Below are positions 6,396 to 6,419 of a stretch of 6,419 nucleotides of DNA, in pieces; positions within the stretch are counted from its first letter, which is position 1; each line of letters starts with the position of its first letter. Under the pieces are notes generated by a model that made no database searches, had not been told where the DNA came from, and was given only the letters and a program-made list of their open reading frames with translations. Both the position numbers and the translations under genes were made by a program. Source of the stretch: Verrucomicrobiota bacterium (GTDB taxonomy: Bacteria > Verrucomicrobiota > Verrucomicrobiia > Opitutales > Oceanipulchritudinaceae); contig JAAAOD010000052.1 in assembly GCA_009908535.1 (NCBI GenBank), positions 1 to 6,419 on the forward strand, written 5' to 3'.

Positions 6396-6419
6396 CGTCT
6401 TCTTCCGGTTCGGCCCTTC

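Larger units (their letters stand above)
4896..6419 (-). mobile_element. Group II intron, 3' portion (5' domains and 5' exon beyond the window)
   Basis: Read on the minus strand, the window enters the intron 24 nt before its maturase ORF, which would lie in domain IV. The ORF is followed after 17 nt by a 34-nt domain V and then by domain VI. The predicted 3' end is ...CTACTCAAT at 4896, matching the usual AY ending, with the branch adenosine A4902 seventh from the end. Group II introns are self-splicing ribozymes that move by target-primed reverse transcription using the encoded protein. Both the protein and the 3' ribozyme domains look intact, so the element may still be active. Domains I-III, with the exon-binding sequences, are not in the window and the full extent cannot be given. 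The first 3' exon bases are ACAGAGAG on the minus strand. The element lies upstream of, and parallel to, the lipoprotein gene. Confidence 0.9.

Noticed and set aside
1..6419. CRISPR array, tRNA or rRNA genes
   Set aside because: I saw no regularly spaced direct repeats, no tRNA cloverleaf and no conserved rRNA segment on either strand.

Overview
The window is a GC-rich, densely packed bacterial segment with three parts. The left part (1-3741, + strand) is a tight co-directional cluster: the C-terminal end of a polytopic membrane protein that looks like a DMT/EamA-type transporter, a full-length long-form signal peptide peptidase (sppA), a long-form SufT iron-sulfur assembly protein, and a XerC/D-type tyrosine recombinase with all of its catalytic residues. 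Gaps are 31 bp, 23 bp, and 13 bp (or an 8-bp overlap, depending on the xerC start), so co-transcription is likely. Its promoter lies outside the window.

The middle part (3766-4770, - strand) is a single lipoprotein gene of the NMT1/THI5-like ABC substrate-binding family. It converges on xerC, with only 24 bp between the two stop codons. No permease or ATPase gene accompanies it here. Upstream of it lies about 125 bp of noncoding DNA holding three short hairpins in a row (4807-4872), which resembles a REP-type repeat element.

The right part (4896 to the window end, - strand) is the 3' portion of a group II intron. It comprises an intact reverse transcriptase/maturase ORF with a YADD active site, a 34-nt domain V, and a domain VI hairpin with a bulged branch-point adenosine exactly 7 nt from a predicted 3' splice site. 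The intron's 5' domains I-III and 5' exon lie beyond position 6419. It sits just upstream of the lipoprotein gene in the same orientation, next to the hairpin cluster.

The organism cannot be fixed from this sequence alone. The high GC content, frequent lack of strong Shine-Dalgarno sites, long-form SufT and style of the intergenic hairpins suggest a Gram-negative environmental bacterium, perhaps Verrucomicrobiota, but this is a weak inference. The chromosomal genes are ordinary housekeeping genes. The clearest accessory element is the group II intron, and I see no convincing new defence or biosynthetic system.
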